From NCBI GenBank assembly GCA_021927905.1, contig BLLK01000029.1, positions 558,001 to 622,000 of the forward strand: 64,000 nt of DNA, written 5' to 3'. The position numbers and the translations under genes were made by a program. The first letter of the stretch is position 1. Every line of letters starts with the position of its first letter. The notes beneath the pieces were generated by a model. The model worked only from the letters and a program-made list of their open reading frames with translations, made no database searches and was not told the origin of the DNA. The stretch comes from Chaetoceros tenuissimus. Taxonomy: Eukaryota; Bacillariophyta; Thalassiosirophyceae; Chaetocerotales; Chaetocerotaceae. Of the stretch, positions 52,308-62,449 are shown piece after piece.

Positions 52308-53272
52308 ATGAAATACCTATATCTTGCCATTGCTCTTACTCTGTCGAATGTGGCTGCCTTTAGCCCAAACTCAATCTCTCTTGCAAACAAGAGAAGTGTT
52401 CGCTCCAACAATGCTAAAACATGCCTACATGTCAAAGCTCAGAAAGCCATCAAAGCAGCCGTTGAAGCTTCAAGAAAGTTTGGACCACAGTCCAAGGAAG
52501 CTAGATTGGCTTGGGAAACCGTAGAGGAAATCAATGCAAGTGATAATAGGTGAGTAAACAATAAAATTCTGTTGTGAATCTTTGATGTTCCAGTGAGAAC
52601 TCCAGTGTCATTGCTACATCGCATTGGAGTTATTACCATTGATACATGAGATAAATACTCATTGACTAGGTCAGAGTACAGTTTTTGATGGGTGTACATC
52701 GTTGTAACTTGCATCAAATTCATATGCACTATGCTTTTATAGCTTGTCATTCATTTTTATGCATTGCTCATGTTGTATCTTCCCAACGGCATTTGTCATT
52801 GTGAATATAAAGACTAACAAACTTGTGTCATTTCTGCATTTTTAGTATGGCATACAAACCACTAGATGATACTCTAGACATTGATCTCGAGCTACTTTCT
52901 AGAATGAAGCATCGTTCCAGAAATAGCCCTGTCAAGGTGGCTCCTATTCAATATGCAAAAGTATTGAGTCTACATGGATCTCACCATATTCAAGACGATC
53001 CTAATCTGAAGAGAGCCCTTTCTAAAGCAGAGCTTTTGACGGAATGGTGGGGAGTTCATTCTACTCAAGCAAAGCTTGCTTGGGAAGAAGTAGAGGATAT
53101 TTTGTCCAACGAATATTCAAGCATTTTTGAGGGGTCCACTAATCCAATTGAGAACGAGTGCAAAATCGATTTCACTGAGGCATGTGTTGCTATGGAAGAG
53201 CTTGAAAAGGTCTTGTTCCATCATCATGAATGTTATCATGAAGTTCAGAACGGAGACTTGGGAAGATTTTAG
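52308..53272 (+). CDS. Plastid CP12-like protein with two CP12-type helical modules
   Basis: Exons 52308-52549 and 52846-53272; the 296-nt intron is the longest in the window; 222 aa. Signal peptide ending VAAFSPN is a good ASAFAP site, so plastid targeting is likely. Module 1 (KFGPQSKEARLAWETVEEI) and module 2 (WWGVHSTQAKLAWEEVEDI) repeat the CP12 core AWxxVEE. Only the C-terminal Cys pair (CKIDFTEAC, CX8C) is present; the N-terminal pair of plant CP12 is missing. CP12 binds GAPDH and phosphoribulokinase to switch the Calvin cycle by redox state. Here, GAPDH-type contact through the C-terminal pair is possible; PRK binding is doubtful. Family known in diatoms but diverged. Confidence 0.75.
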
Positions 53273-53712
53273 AAATATTCCAGAGACATGATTAAGCAAA
53301 TCTTTTGAATTACCAATAATGGAAACTCAAACTTGATCGACGACATTGAACATTGTAAATACGGAAAATGATCCAATTTAGAGTCTTGATATCAGATAAA
53401 ATATGAAGATAAAAAGGAGATAGTAATATTGTAAATAGATTCAGTAAAGTAAAGAAAGAGGACAGAATAGAAATTGATAAATAATATATAAAAACTTTTA
53501 CTCTTAGCTAGCTAGCTAGCCTCTTCAAACAATGTCGTTAGTCGTCCTCGTCTCCACTCATCTCATGATGTGAAAGATCCAATTGGATCCAATTCATCAT
53601 TGACACCAAAACCATCAAGCCATCAACATAAGAAACCCCGGAGCTGCATTTCCAAAGAAGCGAAAAAAAAAACCTCATAAAATCCAATAGAAAAACATAA
53701 AAAGGCAAAGTC
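53273..53712. other. Intergenic region before acyl-CoA dehydrogenase
   Basis: 440 bp. A GCTAGCTAGCTAGC stretch lies near 53506-53519. No gene. Confidence 0.5.
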
Positions 53713-55057
53713 ATGTTTCGCGTGTCTAAACTAGTGAATCCATCCACAGCAAGAGCTGTTCTCTCTTCTAAAGCTTGTCAAACAGCGAAGAAAAGCATTG
53801 CCTCCACTTTGTCCAGTAGAAAGTATACAACATATTCTCAGCTTCCAGAAGAACACCAAATGATTTATGAAATGTGCGCAAAGTTCGCAGATGAAGAGCT
53901 CGCCCCGAATGCGGGAGAGTGGGACAAGAAGCACGAATTTCCAAAAGATGCTGTGGCACAACTTTCAGAGCTTGGACTAATGGGTATCAATGTTTCTTCA
54001 GACTATGGAGGAAGTGAGATGGATGCTCTAGCATACGCTATTGCTATGGAAGAGATAAGTAGAGGATGCGCTAGTGTCGGTGTAATCATGTCTGCTCATA
54101 ACTCTCTATATCTTTACCCTATTGATGCATTCGGGACGGAAGCACAGAAGGAGGAATACATTACACCATATGCTACTCCAGGAGATTCCAAGATTGGATG
54201 CTTTGGTCTTTCAGAACCAGGAAATGGATCAGATGCAGGCGCAGCAAGTACCACAGCAACTCTTGATGGTGATGAATGGATTATTAATGGAACAAAGGCA
54301 TGGATTACAAATGCGCATGAAGCGTCTGCAGCAATTGTTTTTGCAACTACTGACAAATCATTGAAGTAAGTTCTGAAACTTTGCGAGCTATTTTTGATTT
54401 TGGTCATAACTTATAGTTTTTTTACCATTTAATAGACACAAGGGAATCTCAGCCTTTATTGTACCAATGGACGCAGAAGGTTTCTCATTGGGAGCAAAAG
54501 AAGATAAATTAGGAATCAGAGCATCCTCAACATCGAACTTGATCATGGAGAATGTTCGCATCCCAAAAAGTAACTTGCTTGGAAAGGAAGGTGAGGGATT
54601 TAAGATTGCAATGCAAACATTGGATGGTGGAAGAATTGGTGTAGCCGGACAAGCTCTTGGAATTGCTTCAGCCTCCATTGACTGTGCAGCAAAGTATGCC
54701 CTTGAAAGGGAAGCCTTTGGGAAACCAATTGCTTCGTTACAGAGTATTCAGAATAAAATCAGCCAAATGACAGTAGCTAGAGATGCTGCCAGACTTTTGA
54801 CCTGGAGGGCAGCTATGATGAAAGATGCGGGAGAAAAGTATACCCGAGAAGCAGCAATGGCAAAATTAGCAGCTTCCGAAGCGGCAACAATGTGTGCACA
54901 TCAGTCAATACAGATATTGGGTGGAATGGGGTATGTAACAGAGATGCCAGCAGAAAGACATTATAGAGATGCCCGCATCACTGAAATCTATGAAGGTACC
55001 AGTGAAATCCAGCATCTCGTCATTGCTGCTGACGTTTTCAAAGAATATAAAGGATAG
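53713..55057 (+). CDS. Short-chain acyl-CoA dehydrogenase, mitochondrial
   Basis: Exons 53713-54365 and 54436-55057, with a 70-nt intron; 424 aa. Motifs: [27 protein letters not shown] (FAD/substrate loop), TKAWITNA, and the C-terminal [10 protein letters not shown] whose Glu is the catalytic base of short/medium-chain enzymes. The N-terminal ~38 residues ([19 protein letters not shown]) are basic and Ser-rich and predict mitochondrial import. It dehydrogenates butyryl-type CoA esters in beta-oxidation and passes electrons to ETF. Branched-chain specificity cannot be excluded, although the catalytic Glu position argues against isovaleryl-CoA dehydrogenase. Confidence 0.92.
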
Positions 55058-55123
55058 GGAAACGCAATTATCTCTTGAATTTTAAAGTTTAGTAACAGAG
55101 TTAATTTGTATTGCAATCTCGAG

Positions 55124-56644
55124 TTAATCATCTCTTTCTACATGTCCTTCTCCTCCAAGGATGTATCTAACAGGTAGACTACTGTCGCGAGCGGCGATGC
55201 TCAATGTGTACGCACCCATTCTATCGAAAATCAACCAGTCTCCAATTTTCATTTCAGGGAGTTGGCAGCTCTTGCAGACTACATCAAAGCTTTCACCACT
55301 TGGTCCAAATATTGTACTTTCATACAATGTTCCATTAGATCGTTCATTCACCATAGAAATTGTGCCTGAATTGTCGTCCTCTTCTACCATCAAAGGGATT
55401 GGAATGAATATTTCATCACACAAAAGCACGTCTTTGAATAGGCCTTGAACACCTTGTGAAATGTAATAGGTCCTAAAACCTGTCTCTTTCTCCACTTTTG
55501 CACTATAGATACGAGCACAATAGACAAATGCTGCTTCAACGAAATAACGACCCGGTTCTGAAATGATATGAATAGGGCTACTATCATTTGGAAAAAGTTC
55601 TTCCACCAATGGAGTGACAACGGTTGACACCTTGTAAGCAGTCTCGTCTTCATCAGTTGTTCCTTCAAATCTTGGTTCATTCATATCATTTGAAATTGCA
55701 GTGAATCTATCCAAATCACCACCAATGCCATCCACACCTGAATATCCTCCTCCAATATCAAGTACACAGCACGGCTCACGTTTTTTCCCATCCATTTCGT
55801 TGTACCTTACAATAACACTATCTATAATGTCAATGGCACCTTTTGCAATTCTTATTGCGGTTCCATAAGCTTCTGCATCGTGGCAACCAGAACCACAGTG
55901 GAAACTGACACCTACAACGTCCAATCCAAGATCAAAAGCCTTTTCTGTTAGTAATTCTACGCGGTCTGGCGAAGCACCGAATTTTTCACCCAAAGGAACA
56001 GTAGAATGTCCATCAGGAACAACAATTCTCAAAATCATCTGAGGCGGTTCTAGAGATTCGTATTCTTCACCATTTTCTTTTAGCTCTTCTATATGATTAT
56101 CAAACACTTCTCGAATCTTTTGTAATTCTTCTATTCCATCAAAAGTCATAGATCCTATTCCTAACTTAATACTCTGTTCTAGATCAGCTCTTGCCCTTTG
56201 AGGGTTGGCATAAACACATCGCTTTCTATTTCCACCTGTCGAAGACAATGCTAGCTTAATCTCTGAAATTGACGCACAGTCAAAGCCACATGCAGGGCTC
56301 AAACCAAGTGTATGTGCTACATTTTGGTCAGGGTTGCACTTCAAAGCCATGAAAGGTTTGATTCTAGGAAACATCAAATGCCAAGCCTTTAATTTTCTTT
56401 GAACAATTTTCAAATCACAGAGCATGAAACCGTCATCAAGAGCGTCTTCATCCTTTGAAGATAGAGACGAATTTGTACTGCATTGTTGCTTCAAGGATTG
56501 AATCTGGTGGAAAACAGTTTTCGAAAGAGTATCACACGACGGTGGTAGAACCTCAAAGGCATGAGGCAGATGGGATGCGAGATCTTCCCTCTTGAATGCA
56601 CTGAACTTTTCTTCAGGAATGAATGAATCTATTGTTCTTGACAT
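55124..56644 (-). CDS. Ornithine-decarboxylase-like protein with altered active-site residues
   Basis: 506 aa, ATG at 56644, single exon. Group IV decarboxylase fold. The PLP Lys is in ALKCN (Lys102), with FDCAS, SFHCGSGC (His249), DIGGGYSG, EPGRYFV (Glu364, Arg367) and DRMGAYT near the end, so PLP binding looks intact. Compared with mouse ODC numbering, catalytic Cys360 is Gly450 (FGPSGESFD), the adjacent Asp361 is Glu451, and substrate-binding Asp332 is Gln397 (YYISQGVQG). The N-terminal ~50 residues are extra, and a 25-residue insert precedes the YYIS motif. The family decarboxylates ornithine, arginine, lysine or diaminopimelate and includes inactive antizyme inhibitors. Activity on ornithine is doubtful. 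Confidence 0.85.
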   Translation of the reverse strand: MSRTIDSFIPEEKFSAFKREDLASHLPHAFEVLPPSCDTLSKTVFHQIQSLKQQCSTNSSLSSKDEDALDDGFMLCDLKIVQRKLKAWHLMFPRIKPFMALKCNPDQNVAHTLGLSPACGFDCASISEIKLALSSTGGNRKRCVYANPQRARADLEQSIKLGIGSMTFDGIEELQKIREVFDNHIEELKENGEEYESLEPPQMILRIVVPDGHSTVPLGEKFGASPDRVELLTEKAFDLGLDVVGVSFHCGSGCHDAEAYGTAIRIAKGAIDIIDSVIVRYNEMDGKKREPCCVLDIGGGYSGVDGIGGDLDRFTAISNDMNEPRFEGTTDEDETAYKVSTVVTPLVEELFPNDSSPIHIISEPGRYFVEAAFVYCARIYSAKVEKETGFRTYYISQGVQGLFKDVLLCDEIFIPIPLMVEEDDNSGTISMVNERSNGTLYESTIFGPSGESFDVVCKSCQLPEMKIGDWLIFDRMGAYTLSIAARDSSLPVRYILGGEGHVERDD

Positions 56645-57021
56645 TGGATGTTAGATCTTACTTATTTATGCGAGGAAGAATGACGAGACAATGTGCATTA
56701 TTTCAATTAATAAAATATGCGGAATGCGGATGCATCGTGAAGGCTTTAAAGTGAGGGGAGATATGACCCAACCAGATAGGGCAGATGAAACACTACGGAC
56801 CTACATACCTAGCTATTTAGAGCCAATTTTATATCCTGTTTATATTCATATTGTTAGTACAGGTTATGAAATATGTCGTCATTTTGACATTCCTGACGAC
56901 ACAAATTCTTTTTTCTTTCCTTCGTCACGGATGCAAGAGTTTCTACCAAAAGTTCATCATCTTCTGCTGTTGGAGTTTTCATCACCTACAAGTTTTAACT
57001 GCGAACAAATAACAATTGCAA
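56645..57021. other. Intergenic region, divergent promoters
   Basis: 377 bp between the divergent ODC-like and ankyrin-like genes. A 118-codon plus-strand frame starting at 56691 overlaps the next gene's start and shows no domain. Confidence 0.4.
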
Positions 57022-58413
57022 ATGACCACTCATACTTCCATCATTGAGCTCTTTGGGTGCGAAGATTACTCTGACCCAAGGAAAGCTTCTCCGAAATGGG
57101 AATCTCTGAAAGAAGTTTTGATTGAAAATCCAGACATTGCAAAAGAGCAATGCGGCCAAAATGGTATTTACTATCCATTAAACCTTGCAATTTGTATCGA
57201 GGCGAATCCCGCACCTGTAGATATCATTGAAAAATTGATTCGTATTTATCCAAAAGCACTAACTGATGAATCATTTCAGCTTGCATGTGCAAATCCATTT
57301 TTTTATACAGATGCATTGGATGTCATCCTCCAATACAAGGATGATATACTGTCTCATTGGAATCTTCGAAAAATAGCCTCTTATGATAGAAAAGATTTTG
57401 CTCACTACATCATTGCATTCTATCCTCATGCTCTTCCTACTTGTGCTGGAGAATGGTCTCTCATTTTTGGGAGGTCGACACAAACATTCTGGCTTCAAGC
57501 TATGCTACAATGTAGATCACATTTGGTCTCTGAAGAAAAAGTTATTGAATTGAATTTACTACACTATTTCACTTCACAAAGCAATATTGATGCAGTTCAG
57601 ATGCTTGTTGAACAATATCCATCCACTCTTTCTATTCGTACATGTGGTAAGTTACCTCTTCATGAAGCATTGAGTAATTATGGTGGACGGAGCTATGGAT
57701 GGAATCCTGAATTGGTTTCTATTTTACTTCAACGCGGCCATCTGAGTGGCTTAGAGTTCGGGGGACTATTTGAAAATGACTGCGATGGCATGTCAGCTCT
57801 TGAAAGATCCATAGAGATGATTCGTAACGTTTCATTTTCTCAAGAACTCATGTTTGGAGAAAAGTGGGATTGTCTTATGATTTGCATTCATTTCCTGCAT
57901 CAATTTACTGCAGGTGCTGATCCAGAGGACAACATAATCGAAATAGCTCTAGGGACTATTCCTTTTGCAGTTGATATTTTGGATCTTATTGCAAGTAGAT
58001 ATGCCAAAGATCTGAAAACTAAACCAAACAAAAATTACATCAGATTGGCTACAGATAGTATTTCGAGACCCCTGACCAAATCCATCGTAAACAAGAATTC
58101 GAAAACAGTCAACAAATTATTTGAAAATATCAACGATGGTAAATATGGCGGAAATGGTCGCGAATTTGCAACCCAAAGAGATGAAAATAATCGACTACCT
58201 TTCCATAATGCGCTAAATAAAGGACTTGGATGGCGTACTGGTATCTCTACAATACTTGCATCTAATATAATGGCTCTTGAAGAAACGGATTCCCAAAATG
58301 GATTGAGTCCTTTCATGACTGCAGTAATGGGGGAGTTCTGTGATCTAGACACATGTTTCGAGTTGCTTAAACGAGATCTTGTACCAATCTTAAATTGTGA
58401 ACAAGATGCATGA
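57022..58413 (+). CDS. Ankyrin-like repeat protein of a diatom-type family
   Basis: 463 aa from ATG 57022 (frame opens two codons earlier on TTG). Irregular repeats of ~35-40 residues contain ankyrin-like pieces such as VDIIEKLIRIYPKAL, AVQMLVEQYPSTLS and KLPLHEALSNYGG, and end with SPFMTAVMGEF. This loose 'YP..L' repeat pattern is common in diatom proteins. No catalytic domain or signal peptide. Likely a protein-interaction scaffold; partner unknown. It converges on the carrier gene with an 79-bp gap. Confidence 0.65.
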   Translation: MTTHTSIIELFGCEDYSDPRKASPKWESLKEVLIENPDIAKEQCGQNGIYYPLNLAICIEANPAPVDIIEKLIRIYPKALTDESFQLACANPFFYTDALDVILQYKDDILSHWNLRKIASYDRKDFAHYIIAFYPHALPTCAGEWSLIFGRSTQTFWLQAMLQCRSHLVSEEKVIELNLLHYFTSQSNIDAVQMLVEQYPSTLSIRTCGKLPLHEALSNYGGRSYGWNPELVSILLQRGHLSGLEFGGLFENDCDGMSALERSIEMIRNVSFSQELMFGEKWDCLMICIHFLHQFTAGADPEDNIIEIALGTIPFAVDILDLIASRYAKDLKTKPNKNYIRLATDSISRPLTKSIVNKNSKTVNKLFENINDGKYGGNGREFATQRDENNRLPFHNALNKGLGWRTGISTILASNIMALEETDSQNGLSPFMTAVMGEFCDLDTCFELLKRDLVPILNCEQDA

Positions 58414-58492
58414 GCAAAACAATATGTTTCTTTTCTGTACTTGGTATGAACTAAATTTAATTCGGGCTTACATTTAGACCGAAAAAAGGTAC

Positions 58493-60016
58493 CTATTGTA
58501 AAACATCTAAAAGTATTGCATCTCGTATACCATAATAGCAAATAACGCGAATCGGTTCTAACCAAGCTATGCCAACTCCATAGTAAAAAATTCTTTCAAA
58601 CCATCCAGCATACAGATTCTGAAATTTAGGTGCCCCGCTTTCATAAACTATTGTCCTCATAGCTTGAACTATGCTTTCACCTGAACCACCATCTAGCCCA
58701 TTTGTGGGATCATTGTCACTATCAACCAATATTCTAGTCCTTATGACATCAAACGGAGTAGTGAGTCCTGACGCTACTGTTGCTGATATAATGTTTAATA
58801 CATCATATTGAATCATGTTTTCGCTTCCATGAGCAAGAGATCGCAGTATTGTGATTTTTACTAAAAGGTATGGTAAATCTGTTGCAATAATTACAGGAAG
58901 CTGTCGCAAGCAATCTTTCGAGAATTCTCCCCACCAATTATTTTGTAGATCATTTACTCTTTCTTTCACTGCTTCGAGTGTTTCCTCCTCTGAAAATTCA
59001 AGCTCTCCATCCGCTTCAAGTATATTTATTACATTTCCATCCTCATCAAAGTCTTCAACTGTTTCGAAATCTATTGTCTTTTCTGCCTGCTTTCTCACAG
59101 AGAATATAAGGGCAGGTGTACGAAATGCTAAACTAATAATATCTGCAACAAAGACTGCGAGCAAAACTATCGACAACTCATCGAATTGTGTCGACGCCCT
59201 TAATTCTCGCTTCATTACATCGCTTACTCCGTAATACAAACCTGAAGATGGTGCACCTATGATCAAAGTTGGAAGAATTCCTGTATACAAAGATCCTGCT
59301 TTTGTCTGAACAATTAGTGATTTGGCAAAATCTCGTATCTTATTCCGAAACCCTTGTGAATTTGATGGCGTAGAAACTTGAACACGAGTTTTGATTGTCA
59401 TCACAGGATATAAAATGCATGTTCTTAATATCTCCGAGAAGGCTCCTGCTGTGGCACTGGCTAATAATATATCTTTGTCTGAAATCCCGCTTATTTGAGG
59501 TTTTAAATTGGGCCGAAGAAATTTGGGTAGATAGTCAAATCTCGTCTCTCGTATCTTTTCGAATGATGTGCTATTCAAAGAAACTTTTGTGTTATTTTCA
59601 TAAACTGTGATCTGAATCTTGTTTTCTTGAATCACTTTCTGGATATCCACTTGCTCTATTGTCTTTCCTTTACCAGCTGCGGGTGCAACTTGATTTCCAG
59701 AATGCGACAATTGAGATTCTGCATTTGAAGCACCTACTCCAAGCAATGCTAATGCAGATGTTACTATGAGGAATGTTCTCCTATCAAAGTGTACCGTATC
59801 TACTGTTTCAGATCCAGTAATATCATTTTCTCTTGTGATTTCTTCGTCATCTACTAGTAGTAATTTTGAATTCTCGTCATGTTTGTCTTCAAACTTTCTT
59901 TCAAGTGAGAAAGCTGCTGAGTAATTCTTTTTAATCCTTTTAACAGACAAAAATGTAGGAAATGCTACTACATCTACAATGAAGAAGCCGCATACCAAAA
60001 GAATGTATCCTCGCAT
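58493..60016 (-). CDS. Mitochondrial-carrier-family protein with plastid/Tat-like presequence
   Basis: 507 aa, ATG at 60016. A signal peptide (ILLVCGFFIVDVVAFPTF, Phe19 at an ASAFAP-like site) is followed by a polar stretch and a twin-Arg segment, DRRTFLIVTSALALLGVGASNAE (Arg79-Arg80, SNA at 97-99). The carrier domain then starts with GAFSEILRTCILYPVMTIKTRVQ. A second PFDVIRTRI motif lies near the end, and a degenerate middle repeat between. Carrier family proteins move metabolites across inner organelle membranes. The presequence suggests a plastid, possibly thylakoid, location. A ~50-residue acidic insert (FEDVEDFDEDGNVINILEAD-type) sits between repeats. Substrate unknown. Confidence 0.7.
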   Translation of the reverse strand: MRGYILLVCGFFIVDVVAFPTFLSVKRIKKNYSAAFSLERKFEDKHDENSKLLLVDDEEITRENDITGSETVDTVHFDRRTFLIVTSALALLGVGASNAESQLSHSGNQVAPAAGKGKTIEQVDIQKVIQENKIQITVYENNTKVSLNSTSFEKIRETRFDYLPKFLRPNLKPQISGISDKDILLASATAGAFSEILRTCILYPVMTIKTRVQVSTPSNSQGFRNKIRDFAKSLIVQTKAGSLYTGILPTLIIGAPSSGLYYGVSDVMKRELRASTQFDELSIVLLAVFVADIISLAFRTPALIFSVRKQAEKTIDFETVEDFDEDGNVINILEADGELEFSEEETLEAVKERVNDLQNNWWGEFSKDCLRQLPVIIATDLPYLLVKITILRSLAHGSENMIQYDVLNIISATVASGLTTPFDVIRTRILVDSDNDPTNGLDGGSGESIVQAMRTIVYESGAPKFQNLYAGWFERIFYYGVGIAWLEPIRVICYYGIRDAILLDVLQ

Positions 60017-60207
60017 ATGGATCTAAATAAATAATTTCAATGCTTTCTTTATCATGAATACATATTGTGGTTTGATGATAACCATACATTCTCAACATCA
60101 TCCGATAGTAGATGTGATAGATTGCATAGCATAGATCATGGTTGGTGTATGACGCATTGTTGACATCCTTATAACGGTCATTTACGGTTTTGTGTTTTTG
60201 TCATTTT
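60017..60207. other. Short intergenic region
   Basis: 191 bp, no features seen. Confidence 0.4.
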
Positions 60208-61380
60208 TTATTCATTTTGAATTAGTCTAATATTTGTACCACCCTCCATGTTTATGCCTTTTAATGCCTTCTCTGCATCTTCGCTACAGCATTGACAAAT
60301 ATTTACATTGATTCCAACCTTGACAACTTTCACTGCACTTTTTAGCTTGGTAGCGAGTCCTCCCGTGACATCATGCTTATGAGTAGATGCTGATGCATTG
60401 TAATTCTTTGTAACAATTTTTCCACTTGAAGAATCCACTTCTATGTTATTTACTAGTGTTGCATTCGGACATCTTTTTGGGTCTTCACTATAAACCCCAT
60501 TAACATCGGTGAGAAAGACGGTTTTGGATATTTTTTTCTCCCAAGATTTATGACATGCAATGATTTCAACTAAGGTATCACCACCAAGTATTCCGGCATC
60601 GTTTTTCCCATACAATCCGGCATCACCATGAATAATTGGTATTAAGTTCGCATCTAGCGCTGCTTGTATCGAAGACACAAGGATATCAACTCCGCCCTGC
60701 TCATTTCCCCCATGAGCTTGAAGTTGTGGAATATTTATACACGGTGATATGCCTACACAATTGATTCCTGCATCTAAAAACATTTCCACAACAGCACCAT
60801 TCAGCTTTTTGACACTTCAAAGGAAATAAGAAACTGTAGTCAGATTTACGAATTCGAACTCAACACAAGGAGGGACCATGTTCAAAAGTCTACAACAATG
60901 CACACATACATACCTACTTCTTGTCTTTGCCAGCCCTGTCATTTTTCTCTTGATAACTGATGCATCGCTCAAAGAATTAGTACTGGCAGGCCTGTCTTCT
61001 TGACCTCTCAACCCATATTCCTTGGCAATATGGTGCCCAAAGCTTCCAGCACCATGAATTATGATGAAGGAGACATTGCCATTTTCTTTATCGGAGGTCG
61101 AGGATAGTGTTTTGAACCTTTCATGTAATGATGAGGCAATAGCTTTTACAAACCATTGTAAGGCATCTCTATTCAGGGTTTCGAAGCTTGTTTTATCTGT
61201 GTTTTTTGTGTTTATGTGTGAAAATCCAAGATGCGTAAGTTGTAAGTTGTCCATCAAGTACATTCTTGTATCTACTACTTCATACGTCGTTGTTTCTTAC
61301 CAGTTATAGACGACCCTCCAACCTTTCACAAGAATCAAGGTATCATTCTCTTTGTTGTTGTTCTGCATCTCCTGATGCAT
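60208..61380 (-). CDS. Isopentenyl phosphate kinase, frameshifted in exon 1 as read here
   Basis: Three exons on the minus strand: 61380-61301, 61196-60914, 60814-60208, with GTAAG...CACAG and GTATG...GAAG introns of 104 and 99 nt. Exon 1 starts ATGCATCAGG and encodes MHQ...DTLILVK in one frame, then continues as VGGSSIT in the next frame; the extra base lies at 61322-61326 (AAAGG in the minus-strand reading). Without correction, the exon 1 frame meets a stop at the splice junction. The rest is normal for the amino-acid kinase fold: IIIHGAGSFGHHIAKEYG, HGDAGLYG, GILGGDTL, FLTDVNGVY. The enzyme phosphorylates isopentenyl phosphate to IPP using ATP. Confidence 0.75.
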
Positions 61381-61739
61381 ATAATGCTAGATGATGTATG
61401 CTTTCAGTAAATATTGATTAACCAATGCATTACATGCGAGCACTAGCTAAATTGCATTCATCGTTCATGTTGGTTATTACTCGTACCTCATTGGTGCATT
61501 TTTGATTTTTGTCTCATTTTTTAGGAAAAAAGGGGAAAAATTGGAAAAATGGGATTTAGAATTTAGAGTATCCTTCCCATCTCGGGGTCACGTCGTCACT
61601 CTAGCTCATTGGTCATCAGCAAAAGCCACAGGATCACAGGCTCCCTTTCATTTTTCCTCTTTTTGTATAATAGCAGTTGATTTTCAAAGACACATCTCTC
61701 TCTCTATATATTACCACAGAAAGTAAAACTCCATCAACA
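61381..61739. other. Intergenic region between IPK and parvulin genes
   Basis: 359 bp between divergent genes. No repeats or genes recognised. Confidence 0.4.
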
Positions 61740-62449
61740 ATGAAATTTTCATCTACACTACTGAGTCTTACTGTATGGATGCACTTCGCTACTGCGTTCA
61801 TACCGTCTCTACACTCAAAAGTTTCTCTTCCAGGTGATGATGCTCTCTCTTCCTACAAGAACCTCACTACTATGAGAAAGATGGGTTTATTTGACGGTAT
61901 CATGAAAGCATTTGAAAATGAAGAGGTGCGTATTGATGATATTTATTCTAACTGTTTATATTTTTGCATATGGCTTTGGTTTAAGCCGCTTCGCTCTATT
62001 TTTAATGAAACATGTACACTATAAATGATTTCTCGATACTTTAACCATTCCATACTTTCACTCCAAATTATTACTTTAAATTGTTTCCGAAAAATTTTAT
62101 GCTCAAAATTTGTATCTCTTTACAGTATGGATCAAGACCAGATGCGGTGAAAGCAACAGCTCGTCATATCTTGGTTGATAGTGAAGACGAAGCTATTTTG
62201 TTAATGAAAAAATTGAATTCAGGTGAATCTTCCTTTGAAGTGTTGGCAAAGGATTTCTCTGATTGCCCTTCTGCAAGCGATGGAGGATCTCTTGGTACGT
62301 TTGAACCTGGAACAATGTTGCCAGAATTTGATAAGGCCATATTTTCACCAAAAACTGTGATTGGATCAGTTGTTGGACCAATACAAACAAAGTTTGGTTA
62401 TCATCTAATTCTTGTCGAGAAAAGGAGTGGAGGAGGCGATTGGTATTAA
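61740..62449 (+). CDS. Plastid-targeted parvulin-type peptidyl-prolyl isomerase
   Basis: Exons 61740-61925 and 62126-62449, with a 200-nt intron; 169 aa. The signal peptide ends ATAFIPS, an ASAFAP-like site with Phe at +1, so plastid import is likely. The parvulin domain starts ATARHILVDSEDEA and includes FSDCPSASDGGSLGTFEPGTMLPEFDKAIF and QTKFGYHLILVEKRSGG, with the conserved His in ARHIL and in GYHLI and the Cys in DCPS. No WW domain, so it is a small Par14/PpiC-like isomerase that assists protein folding. About 50 residues of linker after the presequence. Confidence 0.88.

Noticed and set aside
56691-57047. 118-codon plus-strand frame before the ankyrin-like gene
   Set aside because: No domain and overlap with the start of a better supported gene; likely upstream leader.
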